Positions 45,061 through 56,163 of a stretch of 64,000 nucleotides of DNA are shown one piece after another. The notes beneath the pieces are model-generated. The model saw nothing but the letters and a program-made list of their open reading frames with translations. It searched no databases and was not told the DNA's origin. The first letter of the stretch is position 1; every line of letters begins with the position of its first letter. Source of the stretch: Kingdonia uniflora (taxonomy: Eukaryota > Streptophyta > Magnoliopsida > Ranunculales > Circaeasteraceae); assembly GCA_014058105.1 (NCBI GenBank), contig JACGCM010000669.1, positions 4,216,001 to 4,280,000 of the forward strand, read 5' to 3'. The position numbers were made by a program, and so were the translations under genes.

Positions 45061-46469
45061 CTCATGGAGAAAACATACATTCTGATTCCCTTGCCTATCT
45101 TGCAGGAGTCCTCAGAACAGAAGCTCGATATCTCAAGATCAAAGTAATATCCACCCCCAACATTAACATCATCAACTTTAATTTTGTTAATACTGGGGGT
45201 GGTAAAGAAGATGAGGGCGATTGGAGATGACCTTTCCTAACATATATCGGATTTAAAAACAAGTTCGATGGCGAACTCCCAAAAGATCTTACTGAAAGGA
45301 GACATGTGTTTGACAATTCTAAGCGCTACGTCACTGCCGATAACTTCCTTTATAAAAATTCGATGACAGGACACTATCTCCCATGTTTATCTGACAAAGA
45401 GGTTCAAGACTTCCTACACAAACTACACGAAGGCACTTATGGATCCCATGCAGTAAGACGATCTTTAGCAAACTAATTTCTTACTCAATGAGTCTTTTAG
45501 CCTAAAATAAAAGCTCAAGCCATTGAATATGCGAGCAAGTGTGAATCCTGTCAGCGACATGGACCACAAATTCGAGCTTCAACTTTGGAACTCCATTCTA
45601 GTAAAGTTGTCTAGCCATTCAGAAGATGAGCCCTCGACCCCGTGGGAGAGTTCCCAACTATAACAGGAAAAAGGAAGCACATCCTCGAAGCAGCGGACTA
45701 CTTCACCATATATGTAGAAGAATCTCCTTTGTGTCAAATACGGGAAGACGAAGTAATCAAGTTCATATGGGAAACCATTGTAATATGGTTTGGCTGCCCC
45801 CGCCTCATCAGAAACGATAATGGACCACAGCTCGTTGGCTCCAACATCATGGATTTACTAAACCAGCACAACATTATCCACTCTCCTTCCAATCCATATT
45901 ACCCACAAGGAAATAGACAGGCCAAAATCAACAATCAGACTATCATCGACGGAATCAAAAAGCGTTTAACAAAGAAGAAGGGTAATTGGGTACAAGAGTT
46001 ACCACATATATTATGGGCATATCGAACAACACCTCGAGTATCGACCGGATGTACGCCATTCTTGTTGGCATAAGGTATCGAAGCAATCGTCCCCACTCAA
46101 TATCATTACCCGTTATCTGACCATAGCATGATAGATGAAGAAAACGAATTCCAGTTGACATGTAACATGAATTGGATCAAAGAAATATGAGACAAAGCCG
46201 TCATGAACTTAGGACAATACCATCTGGATTTAGCTAGATCCTATAACAAAGGAGTTCAAACTAGAGAGTTGAAAATTAAAGATCTCGTCCTCTGAGATGT
46301 ACCAAAACACTGAAAGGAAGTCAATGTTGGAAAACTCGTAGAAAATTTGGAAGGTCCATTTATCATTATTGGAAAAAGTAGACTTGGCTCTTTCGACCTC
46401 GCCACAGAATATGGGGATCGAGTACCCAACCCGTGGAATACAAGGAGATTGAAGTTATATCAAAGATAA
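45061..46469 (+). pseudogene. Element A integrase
   Basis: The zinc-binding region (about 45415-45565) reads LHEGTYGSHAVRRSL and YASKCESCQRHGPQI. The core at 45642-46073 is open: ADYFTIYVEESP (first Asp), IRNDNGPQLVGS (second Asp) and YYPQGNRQAKINNQTIIDGI, where the catalytic Glu of NGQxE is Lys. The C-terminal domain (YNKGVQTRELKIKDLVL, KLVENLEGPFIIIGK, NTRRLKLYQR) runs to TAA at 46467-46469. Confidence 0.92.
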
Positions 46470-46517
46470 TCTATCACAGTATACTTTTCTAATAAATCTA
46501 TCATCTTGTACATCGGT

Positions 46518-46700
46518 CTTACATCAATAAAATATTTATGTTTGATCACCCTACTAGAGTAGTTTCTACTATTTCATACAGTACTCTATCACCATTCTCT
46601 GTACGTCAATCTTACAATAATAAAATATTTATGTTTGGTTGCCCTACATTACAGTACTTTTTTAATATATCATACAAGTACTTCTAAATACATATTATAT
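46518..46700. repeat. Element A tandem repeat, about 93 bp by two
   Basis: CTTACATCAATAAAATATTT at 46518 and CTTACAATAATAAAATATTT at 46611, each followed by ATGTTTG, CCCTAC and TTTCATAC/TATCATAC blocks. Confidence 0.8.
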
Positions 46701-46744
46701 TTCTAAACATTACAGATTACCAGTGGGTGCACCCCATTCTACTG

Positions 46745-46925
46745 CATTACAGATCATTTGTTGCTTCAGTCGAATTAATCTTATATTACATTGCAAATCA
46801 TTTGTTGCTTCAGCCAAACTAATTTTCTATTACATTGCAGATCAATTTTTACTTCTGCCAATCTAATCTTCTACTACACAATCGGTCGTTTATTACTTCA
46901 GCCATACCAACCCTCTATTATACGG
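46745..46925. repeat. Element A tandem repeat, about 44 bp by four
   Basis: AGATCATTTG-like anchors at 46751, 46795, 46839 and about 46880 with (G/A)CTTC(A/T)G(T/C)C following. Same niche, between pol and antisense gene 3' ends, as the arrays of B and C. Confidence 0.8.
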
Positions 46926-47109
46926 CAGGATGACTAGTAGTTCTACAAAATGACTACCAGACTTCTGCATCACAATTGATTCATCAAAAGGTTAGTATAA
47001 ATATATACAAATCACTAATTTTATTATCAGTCCAACTTTACTATACTCTATCTACAATACTTTCATTGGTATTATATGCCTAATTTCTTCTTATAGCTAT
47101 AACGCCTCC

Positions 47110-50100
47110 TCAATCACCCGAGCAATTACTTGAGGTATTACTTGAACTATCAGACAATACATCACCACGCAAACTTTCCCGACAAAGTCGTAGGCGCATC
47201 AACTCAGGCATCCTCTCAGTAACAATTTGTTTTCCTTCTTTAACCCTACTATTTGCAAGAGCTTCAATTCTTGACATCATACGATCCAGATACTTAGATC
47301 ATACCAACCGCATCTCAGACTGCACACCATTGGTAACCAGGTTGGGATATACAGTTTTTCTTTCTACTTTCAGTCTCTTAAACTCAGTTACAAAAAAGGA
47401 GAGCACTACCGTCATCTCTCTCTCATGCACATCACCTAACTCACATTTTACCTTATCAAGAACAATAAGCTCTGCAATTTTTCCCTTAACCTCCTTCAAC
47501 ATAGCTTCCAAACTTTTACAACGTTTTTCCAGCACTCATTTTTCATCCAACGTTGCATTATTCCGAGTTATCATAACTGTCATGAATTCTTCCATATGGG
47601 CAATCAAAGCCATCGATCCATCCATTGTAGATGCTCATTACTTCTCTATACCATACTTTTATCAAGCTTTATTTCAGCTTTAAAAAGATCAGCCTCCAAC
47701 TTGGTCTTCGCGCTAAGCAGTTCCCCAATTTCTTTCTGGAACTCCAAAGTATTTAACTCCAAAGTTTGAACTGAATCCACTAGAGTCCCTATTATGAGCT
47801 ACTGCCTTTTTATTAATTCGTTCTGCTTACTATGCGACTCTTCTAACACTTTCAAATTCATGGTAGTGACATACCACAATCCTTCGTATGTACGAGCACG
47901 TTCTTCTGCCTCCCATACAATAGCTCGCACGTCTGCTATTTCAACCTCAAGCATATTTATCTGAACTTGCAAATCTTTAACGTTTTCTTCGTTCTTCAAC
48001 ACTACCAATAACTTCGTTACTTTAGGTTGCACCGGTGTTGGCTCCGCCTCTTATTAGGTTCTTCGTTCCAAAATGTCCAACTCTTGTTTTTTTATAACTT
48101 TTTTTAACCTCTTTTAACCCTACCATTTTTCTCAGCTTAATGGCTAGTTCAACCACCTTATCTTCCAGTTATTCGGCCAAACAAGTCACTATACTTCGTT
48201 CCTCCATTACTATCACCTCTATTTTCTCCTTTACATTAGTAATACTATTCAGTGCTTCCTGCTGACGATTTAGATCAGCATTAAGTTTTTCATTTAAAAT
48301 ACCTAACTCTTCACACTGGTTTTGCACCTTTGTAGTTCAACCTGTAGCAACAGTTAACTTTCACAAAATTACTAGTTTACGTATTCAAATAGATTATATG
48401 TCGCAATTACCAAGTTTACTCAAGAACATAATATTTGAGTAATATCGATACATTGCCATATCTATATGATCATCACAGAGAATAGATTTTTTTTATCATC
48501 AAAACAATGTACAAAGATCTAATGCATATGCAAGTTTGGTAAGAAACTGGACTACTTTACTTTTGCTTCTTTGAGCTACGAGAAAATTGCCCCTTGCCTC
48601 TCGAACTCTTTGGTTAATCTACTTGAACGTCTTTAGAGCTATAAAGGTCACCACCTCTTGCTGGCATTACTTTTACTGTGACTGAGGTATCAGGCTCTCG
48701 ACCTCCTCCTCGTCCTCTTCCGACAAAATGTCTCTTGATTTAGGAACAGGATTTTCAACAATCTTTTCCTCCTCATCTTTTGAAAACCACATATTTTTAA
48801 CCTTTGCATTTTCCACATCAAAATCCTTCCCACAATCTATTACGTACTTCCTAAATTCGTCTTCTACCCTCGCTAGCTCCCCTCCATAAAGCTCAATCAC
48901 ACTTTCTATATGATGTTCATGTTCCATTCGAGCTACGACTTTTGCTCGCAATGGATACAGATGCTCCTTCAACTGCATATGCACCTTATGCAGATGGTTG
49001 TGCATTTCTTTTTACAATGCACCTAACGCCCTTACTTCAACTTCTACCTTCTTTTTGAACAGATATTTCTTTCGATAATTGAGTTGCTAGAGACATTTTT
49101 TACTCCATATGTTTAGTAAATACATCTTGCAACTTCTTTATCTCACCCTCTAACTTTTGTTAAACCTCTATTTACTCTTTCCTTATCCTGAAAAACGCAA
49201 TCCTCATTACCCTCTGGTCCTACATAAAGCCAAAAGTATCAAGTAAAGGTCCTGCATCACCCCATATAATGGATACCCCAGCTCGAGCTTAGCATTTTTT
49301 TTGCCTCTACACTATGACGATTACGTGCTTCTTGAGCTATAAACATTACTCGAACTGGGTCAGGTACTACACCATTTTCCTTCAAAAATTTTACATAAGC
49401 TTCTTTTAAACCCCGTTCACTATCTACATCGACCTCAAAATACAATGTCAGAGCTACCAGCAGCTTTTGATACCTAGTCTTATCACTCGGGTCGCTGAAA
49501 TAGGTCAAGTCTTTCAGTTTTTGTACTAACCCCCCCCCCCCTTCCTCTTCCTTTCTTAAAACCTCATCCCTTTCTATTTTTATCTTAGCATATTTACACT
49601 GAAGGTCATATAGTTCTTTAAAGTTTTTCTCCAAATTTAAGTTAAACTGCCTTTTCTCATATTCAGTTTTATTAAGTACATATTGAATACGAGCCACGAA
49701 ATCTTTTACTCTACCCAACGATCTCTCCAGGTCGGAAATAGTTTTACTCAACCGTTTTACCTCCTATATAAATTATAATTTTTTTGTTATCATTCAAATA
49801 TAGCATAATAAAAAATATCTATCAAACTTAAAAGTTTTAGACCACACAGAATACAATCTCCTCGCAGTCAAGACCAAATAGTATAGTTCGCAATGGAATG
49901 TCGCAGACTGATTAAAGATTCTTGCCTGTCTCTACCTCAGATAGAGGATCTACTTCTCCAGTAGCTCAAACTTGTTCAGATTGTGAAGCAGGTATATTGG
50001 CCGGAGCAACAACATCTCCCACCACTTCGTCTTCTACATCTGAAGTAAAGACTATCTCCTTATATTTGCCAGTTCGACCCAGCTCTACATCAGCAACAGT

Positions 50101-52004
50101 CAACCCAAAGTAGTAATAAGATTGGAAAAAATGGTATTTTTCCACCCGTAACTCAATGCTTGCTTGTGAGGGAATCTCCTCACATTCGGACAGCTCTACG
50201 TACCGCTCTTCAGCGGCCTTTGAGTTTTCAACCCTATTATATTTCTTGATCTTGAGCTCCCCTTTATGCTCCTTCATTCGAGCCATTTGAGCATGCAGCC
50301 TGCGAGTAAGTTCTCCGAACTCTTGGCTCCTCTTCCCAATAAACTTTGTATCCCCCCCTTCATCAGCATCGAGAGCTACCAATACAAACACACGAGTTTA
50401 GAACAACATATATAACATCACAAGTATAGGAACTAAAAGATATCAATACATACCGCAAACGTCTGCTCTTGCAACATGTCATCAAGTTTATGTGGATTAG
50501 TCCCCTGCCATTGTACAGTATTTGTACTCTAGTTCTCCCATCTTGCCTGCAGCCTTGGCACTTGTGTGGCCACTGCCTTCACCCTCATACCATTTCCTTT
50601 TCAGCGAACCCTTGTTCGCATCAAAAGGAGTCACCTCACTCACCACCTGCTCCTCCACTATATTACCAGCAGCAGGTTTACCAATCTCTTTCTCTAAGGC
50701 CAATACCAAAGTAGAAGGCATAGTTTTCGGAGCAGGCTTTTTCAACCTCTGAATCGATCGCTTCATATTCGTATTCTCCGGCTGAGGCGGAGGAAGACTA
50801 GTAAAATCATTTACATAAAGATGGGCCTTCTTCTTTTCACTAGCCATAACTCAATTCTCGTGAGTTTATTAAACTTTGGGAACTCTATAGTCTACTCCCT
50901 TATCCCTGTGGATACCTAATTCACCAAGTACTTGCTTTGGCTCGAACTGCTTAAGAGCTACACAATCAAGCAAGTTGGTATTATCAGGCAAAGATTTAGG
51001 ATTGGGAATAAACAAATAAGAAACAAGAACATGAATAGCAGCTCGAAGACAAACTAATGGCTGGTGGAAGTTGAAAAATATTACTTACTCGGATTATAAT
51101 ACTTATGGTTCAGGATAAGTACTGGCTCATCTAAAATCTGCATACAGTTGCCCCCTACCCATACAAGGTGGTCATTCCATGATCTACCAGCAGACTCGAA
51201 ATCAAAGAACTTCGGTTTAGAAGAATCACTATATAGGTAACCACTATTCTGACTTTTGACGAACTTCAGTTTATAAAATTTCAAAACATTATCCGCTTCG
51301 AACTGCTTGGCAATCCCTTCCCATTTCCACTTATCATTCAAATCCTCACACACCCTCATCATTTCATATACATTCCCATTTAATTGGGTAGGGCAGCACT
51401 GCAATACATTTATAACCCTCTTTTGAAAGAATGTCAGAGGACTCCTAAGGCCATAAATGACCTAATTCATATAGTACAAAAACCCATCATTCAGGTCTGC
51501 AATTCTCGCACCATTATAGTATAAAATATCTATAACTACATTAATACCCTTCTCCATTTTCCACTTATCCAAGCAAGGAACATGGTAGTACACCGCTTCC
51601 TCACCTTTCCCTAGCCTATAGGCCCTAAACCACCGACCTTGGTCCATTATATAGTTTCCCCACTCTTCTTGTAATTTCTTCTTATGTTTCAAAAATTCCT
51701 TCCCTGCATTAACTCCCTCAGGGTATATGAAAAATATTTTATCTTTCAATTTTGTATCATCTTCTTCTATAACTCTATCTACTTTACTGGATCCACCAAC
51801 TTCTACACCTACAGTAACTTCTATCTTATCTGCAGTATTTTCCATTCCACAACAATTGTCCTCCCTCTTCGACGATGATGTTTTCTCTGAACTCGATGAT
51901 ACCACAAATTTACTCATGGGCTTTATTAGTTTTGAACGCATACTGGACCTACAGGTACAATTTTTTTTTATCATTTTCTCTACATTATAGGCTACACCGT
52001 ACAC
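47110..52004 (-). pseudogene. Element A antisense gene: gypsy-type transposon domain plus coiled coils
   Basis: Reads leftward, opposite to A's gag-pol. 51462-52004 has an acidic start then KFFIYPEG-like sequence, EEWGNYIMDQGRWFRAYRLG and ARIADLNDGFLYYMN. 51081-51404 has the conserved QLNGNVYEMMRVCEDLND, NVLKFYKLKFVKSQNSGYLY and FFDFESAGRSWNDHLVWVGG. Next exons are 50876-51000 (LKQFEPKQVLGELG), 50497-50847 (Lys/Pro-rich) and 49966-50375; a 78-bp intron with GTATGT and TTGGTAG ends lies at 50376-50453. Long coiled-coil exons follow (49257-49751, 48673-49005, 47799-48032, 47110-47535). The end reads CRESLRGDVLSDSSSN to TGA at 47110. Resembles, from memory, the Pfam 'putative gypsy type transposon' family. 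Few stops but some shifts. Confidence 0.72.
50376..50453 (-). other. Intron in element A antisense gene
   Basis: On the minus strand the exon ends TTTGCG, then GTATGTATTG ... TTTGTATTGGTAG, then CTCTCGATGC. Canonical GT-AG ends and A/T-rich interior support splicing on the strand opposite to gag-pol. Confidence 0.65.
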
Positions 52005-52332
52005 ATAGTAGAAATAACCCTACCTATACCTTTTACCCAGTTAAGTCATTTATTTCCCAACTTTCCAATTCAGCAGAAAATTAATTTTAACTTTCCCACT
52101 TCTTCTCTAAAAAACAAAAAAATTATCTCTACAGTTTGTCCCCATACCCATAGCTTGCATAATATAATAATACTATAGGCAAACAATTAACCCCTATTCC
52201 CTGCATTCTCAACCTTTGATATCCTAACATTACTATCATACAAAAGTAATGAACATCCAAAATGATATATCTAATGGCTTAATTCCGTAAGCTTGAGATG
52301 GCTTGGAATTAGCTTTTACGCCAATATTCCTA
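52005..52332. other. Element A 3' region left of element C
   Basis: No gene. The stretch ends where element C begins. TSD of C cannot be checked because its right end is outside the window. Confidence 0.5.
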
Positions 52333-52813
52333 TGATAAAAAAAATATAAAATAAGAAATGACCCAGGAAATTTAGGGTGGAAAACCTTTGAATAGGTTAA
52401 AAAACTATGTCCTCGAGTTGAGGGTTTTAATAACAGTGACTTTCATTGCAAATAAGAATTTTGGTGTTTGAGAAATTGATAAAATATAGTTTTCTTGGTA
52501 ATTTCTCTTGTATCTTTCTGGGTTCCTGTCTCTTCTGAAACATTTTCTTTATATGGGCATTGTCCGTAGTTCTTTATCGTGTTGAAGCACGTTCTTCAAA
52601 CAATGTGGCAAGTGGCATTTGATTGATTAACTGTTGAGCTCATGAGAGACAGATGTCTTTGACTTGGTCATGCTTTTCTATTATGCTCGACCCACGTTCT
52701 TTAGCAGTTCGCGGCATAGGTATCAATGTTGACTATTTATGTAAAATGTAGAATGCGTGAGTCTGATATGGCGGTAGTTTGAATTAGGTTAAATCAAGGG
52801 ATATGTCCCTACA
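52333..52813 (-). repeat. Element C 3' LTR (about 481 bp)
   Basis: Starts TGATAAAAAAA and ends CCCTACA on the plus strand. GGTGGAAAACCTTTGAATAG (52375) is the inverted counterpart of a block in element A's LTR. On the element strand a CATATAAAG TATA box lies at about 52550-52558. The left boundary is inferred from TG and the shared block, as the partner LTR is out of view. Confidence 0.7.
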
Positions 52814-52829
52814 ATCACCTCTTCACAAC
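52814..52829 (-). promoter_or_regulatory. Element C polypurine tract
   Basis: The minus strand reads GTTGTGAAGAGGTGAT upstream of the 3' LTR, similar to GCTGAGAGGAGGTGAA of element B. Confidence 0.72.
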
Positions 52830-53140
52830 TAAAATCACGAGTATCTTTGGTTGAGAAAGAATATGAGGGTATATGGGTTTTGGAAGTTGAAAATTAAGGA
52901 AGTACTAAATTGGATTTGACTGTATGGAAAATGTGTATATATGTTTGTGCATTGAATGATAATGGGAATATTGGTGTATTTAACGTTTGGGGTTTTGAGA
53001 TATTCTTTTGTTTTGAATGATGACGGTTGGGAAATGTACCTACACATTAAATATTAGGGTTATATAAATAGTACATGTACCGAGGATTTATGGCAAAGTA
53101 CGCTGTTTGTTATAAAAATTTCTGGAAGTCTTAATTGACA

Positions 53141-53460
53141 ATGGTGAAAACCCAGAGAATGGTTTATAAAGAGAGGGTTTATGTTGAGATGCAGAAGTTT
53201 AAGTTAATATATTTCGGTGATCAGTCCTTGGAGATGCCCACCCCCATTCTCGCTATACCGACGTATCAGGGTTTGTCGGAAGATGAAGTGGCTGAAGCTG
53301 AAGAAGGCATTTTTTGCATGTGGAGAATTCATCACGTTGTCTTAACAGGCAAGCAAGGTTAGAGGTGTCCCCGCATCCTTGTGGGAGACAAGGTTAAGGA
53401 AACAGATGCGGGGGTTGGTGTAACTGTGGGGAAATTTAATCGATGTCTTGCGTAGGATTA
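53141..53460 (+). other. Element C antisense small ORF, unrecognised
   Basis: ATG at 53141 gives MVKTQRMVYKERVYVEMQKF, then MPTPILAIPTYQGLSEDEVA and a stop at 53360, with the same frame running on to about 53450. No family recognised. It sits where element B has its first small antisense ORF. It may be a diverged paralogue, since basic start and length agree, but identity is not visible by eye. Confidence 0.35.
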
Positions 53461-53769
53461 GATTCTAAGGTCATGCCCTCTTTATCTCCACCAACTCTCT
53501 GATGGTGGTGGTTATAGAAGAGGTCACGGTGGTGGTGGAGAAGGAAGATGGAGAATGGAAGTCAGCTTTTGTACCATTATCGTTTCTTGGCTCTAAGAAG
53601 ACCTTCTATTTGAAGAGTTGGTTCAAGGACTGACTCATTCAGCTTTCATGCGCAGACTTCCTCTAAACCTAATTTCTGGTCAGAGTAATCTGGTGTGAAG
53701 GGAGATGGAAATCTGGTGACTTCCAATACCTGCTTTGCCTCATAAGATTATTTGAGTAAAACATCACTG

Positions 53770-53935
53770 AAGTCAGATAAACTAAAGGATTTATTATTTT
53801 GGAGTACCTGAAAGACTTGTTATCTGTAAAGTACCTAAAAGACTTATTATCTATAACGTACCTGATTTCAGAGAACCTGAAAGACTTGTTATTTGTAAAG
53901 TACCTGAAAGATTTGATATCTGAAAAGTACCTATA
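53770..53935. repeat. 27-bp minisatellite
   Basis: GTACCTGAAAGACTTGTTAT-type units at 53804, 53831, 53858, (partial 53873), 53900 and 53927; period 27 bp with one 15-bp step. In the minus frame it reads as a nine-residue SFRYFTDNK repeat, but no gene context supports translation. Confidence 0.88.
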
Positions 53936-54036
53936 ATTTATATTCGAGCTTAATAAAATTAGGTTATTCAAACTCTGTGTTGATATATAGAATAATTCTT
54001 GAAATCGTGCTATGAATAATTCAAAGATTTACGAAT

Positions 54037-54200
54037 GAGAAATTTAGCTTTAACCCCCCACATTATGGCATCGACTTGCCATTGACACCCATATTCCTTG
54101 AAATTTGATATTATACCCCATTTCAGCTGGAAAACCAAGCCAAATTTTGTTGACCGATCTGGACTCCGGTTGACCAGGTCTATTAAATTTTAAACCCAAT
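54037..54200. repeat. Left terminal inverted repeat of MULE
   Basis: Pairs with 55235-55391. The block GATCTGGACTCCGGTTGACC is identical in the reverse complement of the right end. Confidence 0.9.
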
Positions 54201-54239
54201 TATACCCTTTTTCTCTAAGATACGTATTAAGAAGAAAGC

Positions 54240-54262
54240 TTATATATATATATATATATATA
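54240..54262. repeat. (TA)n microsatellite
   Basis: About eleven TA units just inside the left TIR of the MULE. Confidence 0.9.
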
Positions 54263-54354
54263 AACATAGAGATACTCACCAGAGATCAACAATTGTGATA
54301 CTCACAATCAAGTATCAGCCAAGCTAGAGTCTAGAACTAGAATATGCTCTTGCA

Positions 54355-54588
54355 ATGGTTTCATCACTGCTTCTCCGTTGAGCCGCCGCCGTTTCCAGCC
54401 TTCTCACCAAGCTCCTCCAGCCAATAGCAACCACCACCACTTGGTACCTCAACACCAACACTCAGATGTATGACTACGGAGACACCACTGACGAAGAACG
54501 CGACATCGACATTGATCGCCGACAGGACCAATCTATCTCTCATAGTGCGCCAGCTGTGTTCTATTTAATTCTTCAGAAATTTGTATAA
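54355..54588 (+). pseudogene. Captured mitochondrial small HSP 5' fragment, copy 1
   Basis: ATG 54355 reads MVSSLLLR, a stop, then AAAVSSLLTKLLQPIATT and NTNTQMYDYGDTTDEERDID followed by IDRRQDQS. This is the transit peptide plus acidic N-terminal arm seen in HSP22/HSP23-type mitochondrial chaperones. The alpha-crystallin domain is absent. After RRQDQS the frame continues briefly with unrelated residues to TAA at 54586-54588. Confidence 0.72.
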
Positions 54589-54838
54589 GATTTGTAGTTT
54601 GTTGACATATTCTTACATTTATATCCATGCGATATGAGATGCATATATTGTGTATTCCGATTATGCGTATTTGATAGTGATAGTGAATGATTTTTTTAAT
54701 TTGATGGGATTCGAAGGAGTGGTTATAATGAAAAATTTTAATCTTGTATCTTAAGCAAATAGTGATGTTTTAGCATTACGGTTCTGGTTGGAATTACAAA
54801 TCAAGGGTTGAGATTTGGTTTAAGCTATGAACGCCCCA

Positions 54839-54918
54839 GAATGTTCCACTCTAACACCTTCTACAAGGTTATACAGTCTTCTACAAACCTTCTCTGGGGT
54901 TTATTATAAACTATAAAC
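54839..54918 (+). promoter_or_regulatory. Captured heat-shock-type promoter
   Basis: GAATGTTC at 54839-54846 is a GAAnnTTC heat-shock element core. TTC-type modules follow (CCTTCTACAAGG, CAGTCTTCTACAAACCTTC), and a TATA box CTATAAAC lies at 54911-54918, 80 bp before the ATG of copy 2. This fits the promoter of a small HSP gene. Confidence 0.6.
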
Positions 54919-54997
54919 CAAGCTTTTTCTCACACCTACAACAACAATCAACCAAGTTTTCTCTCTCTAGAGTCTACAACCAAAATCTCCTCTTATA

Positions 54998-55153
54998 ATG
55001 GCTTCATCACTACTTCTCCGTCGAACCACCACCATTTCCAACCTTCTCACCAATCTCCTCCAACCAGAAGCAACCACTCAGTACTTGAACACCAACACCA
55101 ACACCCAGATGCGTGATAGAATATGGGTGCTTGTGTTAAGATTGATTGATTAA
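54998..55153 (+). pseudogene. Captured mitochondrial small HSP 5' fragment, copy 2
   Basis: An open 51-codon frame: MASSLLLRRTTTISNLLTNL, LQPEATTQYLNTNTNTQMRD, then unrelated residues to TAA at 55151-55153. It has no stop in the transit-peptide part, unlike copy 1, and has its own upstream promoter-like region. As written it would encode little more than a mitochondrial targeting sequence. Confidence 0.72.
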
Positions 55154-55234
55154 GGAGGAGGAGAGGAAGGATTTTTTCCAGGTTAAGATTGATTGATTAA
55201 TTAAGGTGCTTGCGTTCGTGGTTTATTAAGGGGT

Positions 55235-55391
55235 AAGTTTGTATTTTCACCTGGTCAACCGGAGTCCAGATCGGTAAACAGAATTTGACTTGATTTTCAG
55301 GATGAAATGGGGTCTAATGTCAAATTTTAACGAATGTAGGGGTCAATGGAAAATCGATGCCAGAATATGGGGGGTTAAAGCAAAAAGTTTC
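55235..55391. repeat. Right terminal inverted repeat of MULE
   Basis: Reverse complement of the left TIR with roughly one mismatch in eight bases, ending TTAAAGCAAAAAGTTTC. Confidence 0.9.
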
Positions 55392-55807
55392 ATTTACGAA
55401 TAGAGGATGAAATGTATTATATAAGATTGGACATACAAAGTATATTCTAGCAATCAGGATGTAACTATGTGTTTTTAATATAAAGATGTGTAAGAATTTG
55501 TTTAGAACTAAATGACTTATAACTATTGGGGGAGAGAAATAGTTGTAGAAGTTTTAGGATATATAATAATTGGAAATTTGAGCTCAAGGAGGTCGTTCTA
55601 AAATATTGGATTTGGAAAGAATTAGTTCGAGATGGAATAGGCCGAATTCACTGAGATCGATGTAGAGAGATAAGTTCAAATAATTTTCCTCAGGGTTCTG
55701 TTATGAAATAATAGAATATAATTATGAATTTTGGGGGATCTGGAGAAATCTAAAAAACTGTATAAATAGGAGAAATTAGATTTAAACAGTTCAAAAAAAT
55801 AATAGAA

Positions 55808-56163
55808 ATGGCGTGGACTCGATCTGAGAAAATTTGTTATGCTGCTGAGGGGCGGTTGGCGATAAAGATAGCTGAAGTGCGGGAGTAGATTTTTGGCTCG
55901 TTAAATTATGATGTTAATTTGCCAATGGCTGAGTATTAGTTTGAAAGTTACGATTGGATGGGTAGGAAACTTGAGTACAGACGTCATTTCTACGAGGAGC
56001 TATTCTGGGAATTGATTATGGAGTCTTCAGCTTGAAAAGAGGCTATAAGAATAATTGTTGAAGAAGAGATCAAGTTAGAAGATGTGAGGATTGCTGGAGG
56101 TGAACTGATCAGGTGTGGCTCCCCAGGAAATCAGGGATGTTTTAGGTGTAATTATATGTAAGG
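55808..56163 (+). pseudogene. Element C antisense small ORF
   Basis: ATG 55808 gives MAWTRSEKICYAAEGRLAIK, IAEVRE, a stop, IFGSLNYDVNLPMAEY, a stop, FESYDWMGRKLEYRRHFYEE and LFWELIMESSA, then KEAIRIIVEEEIKLEDVRIA. The layout matches element B's small ORF at 31885 (basic start, FG, acidic/Pro centre, Tyr/Phe-rich helix). No known domain. 56164-57102 has no convincing exon; a 64-residue Lys/Arg-rich frame at 56417-56611 may be one. Confidence 0.5.

Larger units (their letters stand above)
29742..52332 (+). mobile_element. Tat-lineage Ty3/gypsy element A, interrupted by B and cut by C
   Basis: Visible parts are 29742-30892 and 44253-52332. Order: LTR, primer site TTTAACGCCGTCTGTGGGAA (30038-30057), gag start, RT end, [element B], RNase H, a second archaeal-type RNase H, integrase (stop at 46469), tandem repeats, antisense gene (47110-52004). 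The dual RNase H and the primer-site type mark the Tat lineage. The 3' LTR is not in the window; I infer it lies beyond element C. The left edge of the 5' LTR is not resolved. Confidence 0.82.
54037..55391. mobile_element. Mutator-like (Pack-MULE-type) element with captured small-HSP sequence
   Basis: The terminal inverted repeats are about 155-165 bp long. Left, from 54037, reads AGCTTTAACCCCCC, GGCATCGACTTGCCATTGAC and GACTCCGGTTGACCAGGT. The right end, ending at 55391, is the diverged reverse complement. The flanking ATTTACGAAT at 54027-54036 and 55392-55401 is a 9-10-bp target duplication, the Mutator-superfamily size. No transposase is present. The interior carries two copies of the 5' part of a mitochondrial small heat-shock protein gene and promoter-like sequence. 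It sits inside Tat element C. Confidence 0.86.
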
